Positions 1 to 6,253 of a stretch of 19,098 bases of DNA are shown here, in pieces (the stretch's first letter is position 1; each line of letters begins with the position of its first letter). Under the pieces are notes generated by a model that saw nothing but the letters and a program-made list of their open reading frames with translations, did no database searches and had not been told where the DNA came from. Source of the stretch: GCA-002694895 sp964436345 (GTDB lineage: Bacteria > Chloroflexota > Dehalococcoidia > Lucifugimonadales > GCA-002694895); contig CAYTCC010000023.1 in assembly GCA_964436345.1 (NCBI GenBank), positions 1-19,098 of the forward strand, in the 5' to 3' direction. The position numbers were made by a program, and so were the translations under genes.

Positions 1-515
1 AATAATGTTATACCAGTCCACATTGTTAGGTTGGTTGTTGCACCTAATGCTACAGATGTAGCCCATGCACTTAAGGCAATTCCAGCTGCAGTTCCAGCTC
101 CGTCTGCAGCTACTTGAGCACCTGCCGCATTTCCTGCTTTTGCTAGTTCACCTGCTGCTGCTTTTGCTGCAATTGCTGAGCTCCATTGATCACCAGTAAG
201 TCCCATCATTGCACTCCAAAGTAGATTAGTTGTTGCTCCGATTGCTAGAAACCAGATGGCCATTGATGCATATTTATGACCAACACCTCCTGACATCGCG
301 TCTCTAATACCTACTATTCCAATAACAATAAATACTTGGGCAATAGCAGATAGCATAAGAGATAGTTTAGTCCAGTCAACATTAGTACTTAGTGCTGCTA
401 ACATAGCTGCATCACTAGTCCAGTCTGCTGAAGCAGTTTCATTTGAGAAACCTAAAGCCATACCTCCAATTACACCTATAACTAACAACCACCCAGTTGT
501 TTTGCTTAAACTCAT
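1..515 (-). CDS. Alanine-rich multi-pass membrane protein, C-terminus beyond the window
   Basis: The frame is open from an ATG at 515 down to base 1, so about 171 residues are visible and the C-terminus lies outside. A strong AGGAGG (521-526) sits 5 nt before the ATG. The N-terminus (MSLSKTTGWLLVIGVIGG...) is a hydrophobic helix or uncleaved signal. Two more hydrophobic stretches follow at about residues 50-70 and 83-107, and then a very Ala-rich segment at about residues 115-150 (AAKAAAGELAKAGNAAGAQ and onward) leads into another hydrophobic stretch. No family is recognised. The composition suits a small integral membrane protein whose Ala/Gly-rich segment could be a helix or an extracytoplasmic linker. 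Coding is well supported by the ribosome binding site, the uninterrupted frame and the regular hydrophobic pattern; function is unknown. Confidence 0.8.
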   Translation of the reverse strand, partial: MSLSKTTGWLLVIGVIGGMALGFSNETASADWTSDAAMLAALSTNVDWTKLSLMLSAIAQVFIVIGIVGIRDAMSGGVGHKYASMAIWFLAIGATTNLLWSAMMGLTGDQWSSAIAAKAAAGELAKAGNAAGAQVAADGAGTAAGIALSAWATSVALGATTNLTMWTGITL

Positions 516-520
516 ATATT

Positions 521-526
521 CCTCCT
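521..526 (-). promoter_or_regulatory. Strong Shine-Dalgarno site for the membrane protein starting at 515
   Basis: On the minus strand this reads AGGAGG, 5 nt before the ATG at 515. It fixes the start and shows that this genome uses the canonical anti-SD. Confidence 0.8.
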
Positions 527-549
527 CATGAATAATGAATAGAGGGCAT

Positions 550-579
550 AATATAAAACAAAGCTAATACTTAATACAA
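550..579 (-). promoter_or_regulatory. Candidate promoter for the membrane protein gene
   Basis: On the minus strand a TTGTAT (574-579) is followed after 18 bp by TATATT (550-555). The -10 matches consensus at five of six positions and the -35 at three. It lies about 35 bp before the ATG at 515. In AT-rich DNA such matches arise by chance, so this is tentative. Confidence 0.3.
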
Positions 580-621
580 TTCCTTTAAAGATCTTATTAT
601 TTTTATTCTTTTTCCATAATA

Positions 622-720
622 TTACTGAATTTCATCCAACCAGCCGATCCATCCGTTAGAATTTCTTGTTCCGTTTATACATCCGTCTGATCTTATTTCT
701 TTTCCGCCATGGCTGGATTT
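622..720 (-). pseudogene. Possible C-terminal remnant of an unidentified gene
   Basis: Minus-strand codons from about 720 to the TAA at 622-624 read KSSHGGKEIRSDGCINGTRN and then SNGWIGWLDEIQ, ending at the stop. The stretch is Gly/Trp-rich, has more G+C than its surroundings and reads like protein. Further upstream in the same frame it runs antisense to the dehydrogenase remnant and loses protein-like character. No start or ribosome binding site is visible. It may be the tail of a gene whose front was deleted at a breakpoint near 710-725, or it may be chance. I do not recognise the family. Confidence 0.25.
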
Positions 721-723
721 TGA

Positions 724-933
724 ATTGCTGAAAGAATACGTAGACAAAATGTTTCTAAAAATAAAATGTCTACTCGGGATATTTTTTTAGAACATGTTAA
801 AAATATATGTCCTTTACAAAGAGAGCAAACTTCAGAGGATATTGGTAATGCAATTGTATTTTTTGCATCTGAAAATGCTAAGAATATCACAGGTCAGTCA
901 TTAAACGTGAATGGGGGGATAATTATGGATTGA
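724..933 (+). pseudogene. 5'-truncated short-chain dehydrogenase/reductase (SDR) remnant
   Basis: Plus-strand codons from 724 to the TGA at 931-933 read IAERIRRQNVSKNKMS..., then EDIGNAIVFFASEN and ITGQSLNVNGG followed by IIMD. This is the classic SDR C-terminus (the 'PEDIANAVVFLASDEASYITGQSLNVDGG' block). Everything N-terminal (Rossmann TGxxxGIG, catalytic Ser-Tyr-Lys) is absent: an in-frame TGA lies at 721-723 and no SDR-like sequence precedes it. Only about 69 of roughly 250 codons remain. An internal ATG at 766 could encode 55 residues, but it has no SD and such a product could not be an active SDR. The end is 2 bp from the convergent aldolase stop at 936. Identification of the remnant is firm; whether anything is expressed is unknown. 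Confidence 0.75.
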
Positions 934-935
934 AT

Positions 936-1658
936 TTATTCTTTTGGTAACTCCATCAGAACTGTAACTCCCATATCTATATATTTTTCTCTTAATTTAT
1001 AATCATAACTTCTAAAACTAATTCTTATATCTGTTCCTTCTAGTTGTTCCAATGCATGTTTAATGCAGTTATCTATCGTTTGCAGAGGATGTTTTGGATG
1101 TGCTTCGATATCATACATCAAATCATTTGGTCCCCAAGTCAGACAATCTACACCTTCTATAGATAGTTGTTTAACAGAAGTGACAGCTCTTAAGGATTCC
1201 ATTTGTAGGCATAGTATCCCAGTTTTATTCCACCAGTTTCCATACTCTACTCTTCCTGAGCGTCCATCAACTCCGTAACGTTCAACACCTCCTACGCTTC
1301 TTATTCCTTTTTGAGGATAATAAAAATAATTTACAGCTTCTTTAACTGTTTCAATATCTTCAACTTGAGGTACTTCTATAGCTAATGGGCCAAGATCAAG
1401 TATATTTCCTATTAGATATGTTTCCCTTGTGTGTTTTATTCTAAATTGAGTTGGGATTTGTAATTTTTTAGCATGTTGGCAAAAGTTTACTAAAGTTTCT
1501 TCATTAAATGCATTATGTTGACTGTCAGTAGATACAAATGCATATTCATCTTTATTTATTATTTCTTCCATTTCATTTAATGAAGCATTAATAGGCACAG
1601 ATACTCCTATTAATATTTCTCCGGATTTCATTCTTTGTTTTAGATTATTTTTGCTCAT
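936..1658 (-). CDS. HpcH/HpaI-family aldolase (4-hydroxy-2-oxo-acid aldolase-like)
   Basis: The 240-residue product matches the class II HpcH/HpaI aldolase/citrate lyase family, which cleaves 4-hydroxy-2-oxo acids to pyruvate or another oxo acid plus an aldehyde in a (beta/alpha)8 barrel. Visible signatures are TDSQHNAF (residues 44-51, matching the family D-x-x-H-G/N motif whose His is the base), Arg73, the PQKGIRSVGG segment (115-124), QMES with Glu154, and GVDCLTWGPNDL ending at Asp179; Glu154 and Asp179 align with the two metal ligands of HpaI. It is slightly shorter than typical members (about 250-260). It is not a PEP mutase: the EDKxxPK loop is absent. The divergent MFS gene starts 49 bp away, suggesting uptake of the substrate. 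Only a weak SD (GGGAT) precedes the ATG. The true substrate is unknown. Confidence 0.85.
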   Translation of the reverse strand: MSKNNLKQRMKSGEILIGVSVPINASLNEMEEIINKDEYAFVSTDSQHNAFNEETLVNFCQHAKKLQIPTQFRIKHTRETYLIGNILDLGPLAIEVPQVEDIETVKEAVNYFYYPQKGIRSVGGVERYGVDGRSGRVEYGNWWNKTGILCLQMESLRAVTSVKQLSIEGVDCLTWGPNDLMYDIEAHPKHPLQTIDNCIKHALEQLEGTDIRISFRSYDYKLREKYIDMGVTVLMELPKE

Positions 1659-1691
1659 TTAAATTATCCCAAGTAATTATTTTATATTCAG

Positions 1692-1699
1692 ATTATAAT
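1692..1699. promoter_or_regulatory. Candidate symmetric -10 element between the divergent aldolase and MFS genes
   Basis: The palindromic ATTATAAT gives a TATAAT on both strands: 1694-1699 on plus and 1692-1697 on minus. The plus version lies 8 bp before the MFS ATG at 1708, implying a leaderless or nearly leaderless transcript, which fits the absence of an SD there. The minus version lies 33 bp before the aldolase ATG. No good -35 is seen on either side, so this is tentative. Confidence 0.35.
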
Positions 1700-1707
1700 T
1701 AAATTAA

Positions 1708-2901
1708 ATGGATAGACCAAGTAACATATTATTTCTTGCAATAGCTCAGACTATATTATGGGCAGGACTATATTACCTTTTCCCTGCTTTATTTGCGAGA
1801 TGGGAGTTAAATTTAGGTTTTTCTAAAACTGCAATTGCTAGTGCGTTTACTTCAGCAATTATAATTTCATCCTTATTAGCTCCATTTGTAGGTAATTTAA
1901 TAGATAAAGGTCATGGTCAAAAAATACTTATTGGTTCATCAATACTTGGAGCTTTTGGTTTGTTAGGTTTATCTTTTTCATCAGAATTTTGGATATTTTT
2001 TTTAACTTGGAGTGTTATAGGAATTGCATTGTCTGGTTGCTTATATGAACCTTGCTTTGCTTTTGTTACAAAAGTAAGAGGAACTAAAGCTAAAGATGCA
2101 ATAATATTTATTACCCTTATAGCAGGCTTTGCTGGAACTGTATCTTTCCCTGTTGCAAATATATTTGCAGATTTAATTAACTGGCAGGCATCTGTAAGAT
2201 TATTTGCAGTTGTAATATTACTTTTTGTTGTACCTATTTTGTTAATCTCTACAAAGAGTGAAGATAAACATTCTGTAAATTTAAAACCATTGTCAGATAA
2301 ATTTGCCAACTATAAATTAAGAAACGATTTGATTAGACCTGAGTTTATTTCTTTGTTTTTCTCATTTCTTATATTGGCATTAGCTCACGGAATGGTAATA
2401 ACTCATATCTTTCCGTTATTAATTGAAAGAAATATTTCAAATGCAACTCAATTGTTAATAACGGCGCTAATAGGGCCATCTCAGGTTGTCGGAAGAATAA
2501 TTATGATTATATTGCAGAAGCAAAATTATTCTATAAATATTATTTCTACTCTAACTTTTATATTGAAGATTGTAGCTTCAATGTTTTTATTATACGCAAA
2601 TAAAAATATTTATTTATTGATTCTTTTTGTTATTTTCCAGGGATCCGGGGCTGGGATGACCAGTATTACTCGAGCCGTTGTGACTGCTAATATTATAGGG
2701 TATGAAAGATTTGGCTCTGTAAGTGGCGCAATGGCAGTTGGATTTATTGGGGGCAGTGCTTTGGCACCAATTCTAGGGGCACAAATTTGGGAATGGAGTA
2801 GTTATGATTCTATGTTAAAAATTGTATCTATATTATTAACAATGGGATTTATTAGCTTTATTATTGCTTTAAATATTGATCAGAATAATAAGAGGTTATA
2901 A
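1708..2901 (+). CDS. MFS transporter, 12 transmembrane segments
   Basis: The 397-residue, strongly hydrophobic product has about twelve predicted helices with a central hydrophilic loop (about residues 183-208). The N-terminus (PSNILFLAIAQTILWAGLYY) resembles MFS members with a substrate-binding Trp/Tyr-rich first helix. The loop between helices 2 and 3 (GNLIDKGHGQKIL) matches MFS motif A in relaxed form. A likely role is uptake or exchange of an organic acid across the inner membrane. It is divergent from the HpcH/HpaI aldolase and is followed after 2 bp by the phosphoesterase, so the two are probably co-transcribed. There is no SD before the ATG; initiation may be leaderless (see the symmetric -10). 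Substrate cannot be predicted. Confidence 0.85.
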   Translation: MDRPSNILFLAIAQTILWAGLYYLFPALFARWELNLGFSKTAIASAFTSAIIISSLLAPFVGNLIDKGHGQKILIGSSILGAFGLLGLSFSSEFWIFFLTWSVIGIALSGCLYEPCFAFVTKVRGTKAKDAIIFITLIAGFAGTVSFPVANIFADLINWQASVRLFAVVILLFVVPILLISTKSEDKHSVNLKPLSDKFANYKLRNDLIRPEFISLFFSFLILALAHGMVITHIFPLLIERNISNATQLLITALIGPSQVVGRIIMIILQKQNYSINIISTLTFILKIVASMFLLYANKNIYLLILFVIFQGSGAGMTSITRAVVTANIIGYERFGSVSGAMAVGFIGGSALAPILGAQIWEWSSYDSMLKIVSILLTMGFISFIIALNIDQNNKRL

Positions 2902-2903
2902 TT

Positions 2904-3962
2904 ATGTTTCCTGGAGATAAATTTAGACTATGGGCAATTTCAGATGCTCATGTAGGTACCGATATTCAACATGGAAGAAAAAGTTTATCTGAGGCTATCA
3001 TTCATTCTGAAAATGGAGGAGATGATGGCGGGCAATCGTTTGATTGGGATATTTGTGTAAATTTGGGTGATTTTACCGGATCTCAATTTCCTCCGGATGA
3101 CGAAGAAGGCAAACTTGTTGTAGAACAATATTCTGCTTCAAAAAAACATCCTAGGGAACATTTTTATGATGTGATAGGAAATCATGATGCTACCAGGCAT
3201 GGAGATAACCCAGTACAGTGGTGGTTTAGAAAATGGCTTGATCCTACTGGCGAAAACACAAAATTTTCAGGTGTGGATAATTTAAAGCGGCCATTTAAAG
3301 TAGAAGGAACATGGGAACATTATTCTTTTGATGTTGGAAATATAACTTTTTTGATGCTAGCTGATCGTAATGATCTTCCAAAACCTATTGGCAGAGGTGA
3401 AGGTAAGAGAGGAGGTTATCCAGCAGGGGCAATAAGTGAAGAAACTTTTTCCTGGTGGAAAAAAAAGATTAAAGAAAATAAAGATAGAATTGTAATCACC
3501 TCTGCTCATCATATGATAAAAGAAACAACTGTAGCTACCGGATTAAACGAAGGATGCGATGGAGGGTATCATGGTAGGTTTGAAGATGGAGCCCCTCAAG
3601 GAGCTTCATTTATTTATTTTGTAGGAAATATACCAGATTCAGGGAGAATAGAATCTTATTTGGATTTAAATCAGCCTGCAATGGATTTATGGCTTGGGGC
3701 ACATACTCATACACATCCTGATGATGTGGTAAATGGACGTAGCCATATTGAATCACGTTTTGGAGTGAATTTTGCTAACATATCTGCTTTAACAAAATAT
3801 CACGGAAATACTTGCATGCCAATGAGCAGACTTTTCACTTTCACGAAAGGATCAGATGTTGTTGAAGTTAAATGCTATTTACATACTTCAGATCATGCAT
3901 CTCAGGGATGGTATTCACCGGCAGAGAGATCTTTAAAAATTCGTTATCCTTTCAATTTTTAA
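2904..3962 (+). CDS. Calcineurin-like metallophosphoesterase
   Basis: The 352-residue product carries the dimetal phosphoesterase motif series in order: SDAHVG (Asp14, His16), NLGDFTG (Asp56), IGNHDATRHG (Asn93, His94), the SAHHM histidines near residue 200, and GAHTHTH near residue 264. All metal ligands of the family (DxH, GD, GNH, H, GHxH) are accounted for, although the last motif is A-H-T-H-T-H. There is no signal peptide, so it should be cytoplasmic. The start is supported by AAGAGG (2890-2895), inside the end of the MFS gene, 8 nt before the ATG. The 2-bp spacing implies translational coupling with the transporter. It could act on a phosphorylated intermediate or a phosphodiester taken up by the transporter; the substrate is not evident. 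Its stop overlaps the convergent DapA-like stop by 4 bp. Confidence 0.88.
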   Translation: MFPGDKFRLWAISDAHVGTDIQHGRKSLSEAIIHSENGGDDGGQSFDWDICVNLGDFTGSQFPPDDEEGKLVVEQYSASKKHPREHFYDVIGNHDATRHGDNPVQWWFRKWLDPTGENTKFSGVDNLKRPFKVEGTWEHYSFDVGNITFLMLADRNDLPKPIGRGEGKRGGYPAGAISEETFSWWKKKIKENKDRIVITSAHHMIKETTVATGLNEGCDGGYHGRFEDGAPQGASFIYFVGNIPDSGRIESYLDLNQPAMDLWLGAHTHTHPDDVVNGRSHIESRFGVNFANISALTKYHGNTCMPMSRLFTFTKGSDVVEVKCYLHTSDHASQGWYSPAERSLKIRYPFNF

Positions 3963-4858
3963 ATTGAAAATTCAAAATCATTTATAAGAGTTGTTGCTAG
4001 AGCATTTGCTTTTTCTGAAGATATACCTTGAAGTGGAGGACGCAGGTTATTCCACAAATCATTCTTAGTTTGCATTGCCAAAATAGCTTTTTGTGCCGGA
4101 ATTGGAGCATAATCTTGAAATAATAATCGGACTTTTTTTACTTTTGTATGTAATTTTTTAGCTTCATCCCAATTACCCGAATGACAGAGTTGGATTACTT
4201 TACTAATATCATTACTGTTAATATTTGCTGTTGCAGAAATACATCCGGGGGCACCTAATTTAATTGCTTCAATTACAGGTAATTCCGCTCCAGGATAAAC
4301 AATTAAATCTTTAATATTTAATAAAGCTTCAGTATTTTCCCAAACTCCCGAGCTATCTTTTATACCTATTATGATATCCGGGTATGCTGCTTTTAATTTT
4401 GATACAAGGGCTATTGATAAACCGACACCTGAAACCTGAGGTATATGATATAAATAAATTTTTAATTTAGGGTGATTTATTCCTTCAATTAGTTTTTCAA
4501 AATGTTCATATAAACCTTGGTCATTCATATCTTTTATATAAAATGGAGGAAGAGTCATGACACCATGGCATCCAAGGTTCATAGCATGCTGACTTAATAA
4601 AATTGTATCTGGCAAATTACATAACCCGGTTCCTGGAATAAGAACATTAGGATCTATTCCGCTTTCAATTAATCTCTCTAGTGCAATCATTCTTTCCTGA
4701 TTACCAACAGAAAGTGCTTCGCCAGTTGTTCCAAAAGGTGCTAATCCTGAGCATCCGTTTTCTAAAAGATTTTTTGCAAATTCGTTGTATAGATTTTGAT
4801 TAAGGGTAAGGTCATTACTAAATGGTGTAAGGATAGGTGCTATTAGGCCTTTTATCAT
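3959..4858 (-). CDS. DapA-superfamily (class I) aldolase / synthase
   Basis: The 299-residue length and motifs fit the dihydrodipicolinate synthase/N-acetylneuraminate lyase superfamily: GTTGE (43-47), Tyr137 in YHIP, Schiff-base Lys167 in GIKDSSG, and GCISATAN (205-212). The Arg that binds the carboxylate of aspartate semialdehyde in true DHDPS (E. coli Arg138, in the SRTG segment) aligns with Val142 (QVSG), so lysine synthesis is unlikely. A catabolic 2-oxo-acid aldolase, lyase or dehydratase role is more probable. It starts at an ATG with AAAGGA (4867-4872) 8 nt upstream. It is the last gene of the minus-strand row with the ThDP decarboxylase subunits, 42 bp after the small membrane ORF, which suggests work in the same pathway. 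Reaction direction and substrate are not determined. Confidence 0.85.
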   Translation of the reverse strand: MIKGLIAPILTPFSNDLTLNQNLYNEFAKNLLENGCSGLAPFGTTGEALSVGNQERMIALERLIESGIDPNVLIPGTGLCNLPDTILLSQHAMNLGCHGVMTLPPFYIKDMNDQGLYEHFEKLIEGINHPKLKIYLYHIPQVSGVGLSIALVSKLKAAYPDIIIGIKDSSGVWENTEALLNIKDLIVYPGAELPVIEAIKLGAPGCISATANINSNDISKVIQLCHSGNWDEAKKLHTKVKKVRLLFQDYAPIPAQKAILAMQTKNDLWNNLRPPLQGISSEKANALATTLINDFEFSI

Positions 4859-4900
4859 TGTGTTAATCCTTTATATATTTATTATGAATATTAACTTGAA

Positions 4901-5020
4901 TTAAAACATAACGCAAAAAGCTGTTATGAAACATATTGTTGGTATTGCAAAAAAAAATAAAATTAAAAATCTTGTTAAATTTAATCCTGCAATTTGGAAT
5001 TTTTTCCCAGTGTTTTTCAT
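4901..5020 (-). CDS. Small 39-residue membrane peptide in the decarboxylase operon
   Basis: An ATG at 5020 opens a 39-codon frame ending with TAA at 4901-4903. The product starts with a basic, polar head (MKNTGKKFQIAGLNLTR) and ends in one continuous hydrophobic helix (about residues 18-39, FLILFFFAIPTICFITAF and onward), giving a positive-inside, single-pass topology. It lies on the same strand as its neighbours, 19 bp after the second beta subunit and 42 bp before the DapA-like gene, and fills an otherwise unexplained gap. No SD is visible, so translation may be coupled to the upstream gene. It could be a genuine small membrane protein, the remnant N-terminus of a permease, or chance. I do not recognise a family. 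Confidence 0.45.
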   Translation of the reverse strand: MKNTGKKFQIAGLNLTRFLILFFFAIPTICFITAFCVMF

Positions 5021-5039
5021 ATAATAGTTGATTTTGTAT

Positions 5040-5624
5040 TTATTTTATATTTAATTCTTTTCTTAAATCATTAATTGTTTGAGCTCTGCTTCTTGTATTT
5101 CGTTTTTCCCTTAGCCCCATAGGTAAGTTTTGAATTTCCGGATTTATTTTTATTGCCACAAATACTGGTCCTTCAGTATTCATAATTTTTTCCATACTTG
5201 TTGTAAGTTCTTCTAAATCAGTAAAATTATAAGTTGATTTATAACCAGCTGCAGCTGCCATTTGAGAATAATTGATATTTTCACCATTTGGTACAGGTTG
5301 CCCGCCAGTTGTTGCATAGCAACCATTATCCAGTAAGAAATGTACAAAATTTTTGGGTCGTTTCCCTGCAATTGAAGCTAATACTCCTAAATTCATTAGA
5401 AGAGCGCCTTCAGTATCAAAATGAACAACTTTTTCATCTTTAAGTCCAAGTGCCAGTCCGAAAACAGCTGATGTACTGTGCCCCATAGCACCACCTAGAA
5501 ATATATCTCTGTTTGGGCTTGTAGTTATACCATTCCAATGATGTCCAGATGTTCCTTGTACTGCAACAATTGCATTATCTCTATGTTTTTGAAATGCTTC
5601 AAATACTTTTTTAGCCTCTATCAT
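5040..5624 (-). CDS. ThDP-dependent decarboxylase beta subunit (sulfopyruvate/phosphonopyruvate type), copy 1
   Basis: The 194-residue protein matches the C-terminal ThDP-binding half of sulfopyruvate decarboxylase (ComE-like): AMGHSTSAVFGLALGL (46-61), the cofactor loop HFDTEGALLMNLGVLASI, and LDNGCYATTGGQPVPN (98-113). The canonical GDG of the Mg-ThDP motif is replaced by Thr71-Glu72-Gly73, an Asp-to-Glu change at the metal ligand; Asn100 of the distal part is kept. I start at the ATG at 5624, because GGAG (5631-5634) lies 6 nt before it and the paralogue has the same MIEA start; a longer frame from a TTG at 5636 overlaps that SD. It is roughly 80% identical to the adjacent copy and should pair with the alpha subunit encoded at 6254-6769. 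The physiological 2-oxo-acid is not proven. Confidence 0.85.
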   Translation of the reverse strand: MIEAKKVFEAFQKHRDNAIVAVQGTSGHHWNGITTSPNRDIFLGGAMGHSTSAVFGLALGLKDEKVVHFDTEGALLMNLGVLASIAGKRPKNFVHFLLDNGCYATTGGQPVPNGENINYSQMAAAAGYKSTYNFTDLEELTTSMEKIMNTEGPVFVAIKINPEIQNLPMGLREKRNTRSRAQTINDLRKELNIK

Positions 5625-5630
5625 TTGTTT

Positions 5631-5634
5631 CTCC
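5631..5634 (-). promoter_or_regulatory. Shine-Dalgarno site that fixes the copy-1 beta subunit start
   Basis: On the minus strand GGAG lies 6 nt before the ATG at 5624. It falls inside the longer alternative frame starting at the TTG at 5636, which argues for the shorter protein. Confidence 0.6.
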
Positions 5635-5647
5635 AATTTTTCAATTA

Positions 5648-6232
5648 TTATTTTATATTTAATTCCTTTCTCAAATCATTAATTGTCTGTATTATTGTAC
5701 GTGTATGATGATTTTCTCTTAGCCCCATAGGTAAGTTTTCAATTTCTGGATTTATTTTTATTGCCACAAATACTGGTCCTTTAGTATTCATAATTTTTTC
5801 CATACTTGTTGTAAGTTTTTCTAAATCAGTAAAATTATAAGTAACAGGATAACCAGCTGCAGCTGCCATTTGAGCATAATCGATATATTCTGCATTTGGC
5901 ACAGGTTGTCCACCGGTTGTTGCATAGCATTCATTATCGAGCAAGAAATGTATAAAATTTTTGGGTTGCTTCCCTGCAATTGAAGCCAATACTCCTAAAT
6001 TCATTAGAAGAGCACCTTCAGTATCAAAATGAACAATTTTTTCATTTTCAAGTCCAAGTGCCAAGCCAAAAATTGCTGATGTACTTTGTCCCATTGCATC
6101 ATCAAAATTTATATCTCTGTTTGGGTTTTTTGTTATACCATTCCAATGATATCCTGAGGTACCTTGCACATGAACAATTGAATTACCTCTATGTTTTTGG
6201 AATATTTCAAATACTTTTATAGCTTCTATCAT
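5648..6232 (-). CDS. ThDP-dependent decarboxylase beta subunit, tandem paralogue copy 2
   Basis: This 194-residue protein aligns without gaps to copy 1. About 35 positions differ, mostly in the first half and near the C-terminus; long stretches (VHFDTEGALLMNLGVLASIA, YNFTDLE, ELNIK) are identical. It shares the unusual Thr-Glu-Gly in place of GDG. Differences fall at likely active-site loops: GTSGYHW against GTSGHHW, FDDAMGQS against LGGAMGHS, LDNECY against LDNGCY. The ComE family usually has LDNEAY, so copy 2 is closer at that site. It lies 21 bp after the alpha subunit and 23 bp before the copy-1 ATG. The pair could form a mixed complex, give alternative substrate ranges, or include one regulatory copy. 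Confidence 0.85.
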   Translation of the reverse strand: MIEAIKVFEIFQKHRGNSIVHVQGTSGYHWNGITKNPNRDINFDDAMGQSTSAIFGLALGLENEKIVHFDTEGALLMNLGVLASIAGKQPKNFIHFLLDNECYATTGGQPVPNAEYIDYAQMAAAAGYPVTYNFTDLEKLTTSMEKIMNTKGPVFVAIKINPEIENLPMGLRENHHTRTIIQTINDLRKELNIK

Positions 6233-6253
6233 TTGTCTATTTGATTAATTATG

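Noticed and set aside
693..890. 65-codon minus-strand frame
   Set aside because: It is antisense to the SDR remnant, whose plus-strand reading has clear family similarity; the minus reading has no SD and no recognisable motif.
936..1658. PEP mutase / isocitrate lyase identity for the aldolase, which would have given a phosphonate pathway with the decarboxylase
   Set aside because: The EDKxxPK-type catalytic loop is absent and the HpaI metal ligands and GPNDL motif are present.
1917..2309. 130-codon minus-strand frame
   Set aside because: Antisense to the MFS transporter, whose hydrophobic helices explain the codon pattern.
5980..6222. 80-codon plus-strand frame
   Set aside because: Antisense to beta subunit copy 2, which is conserved with copy 1 at the protein level.
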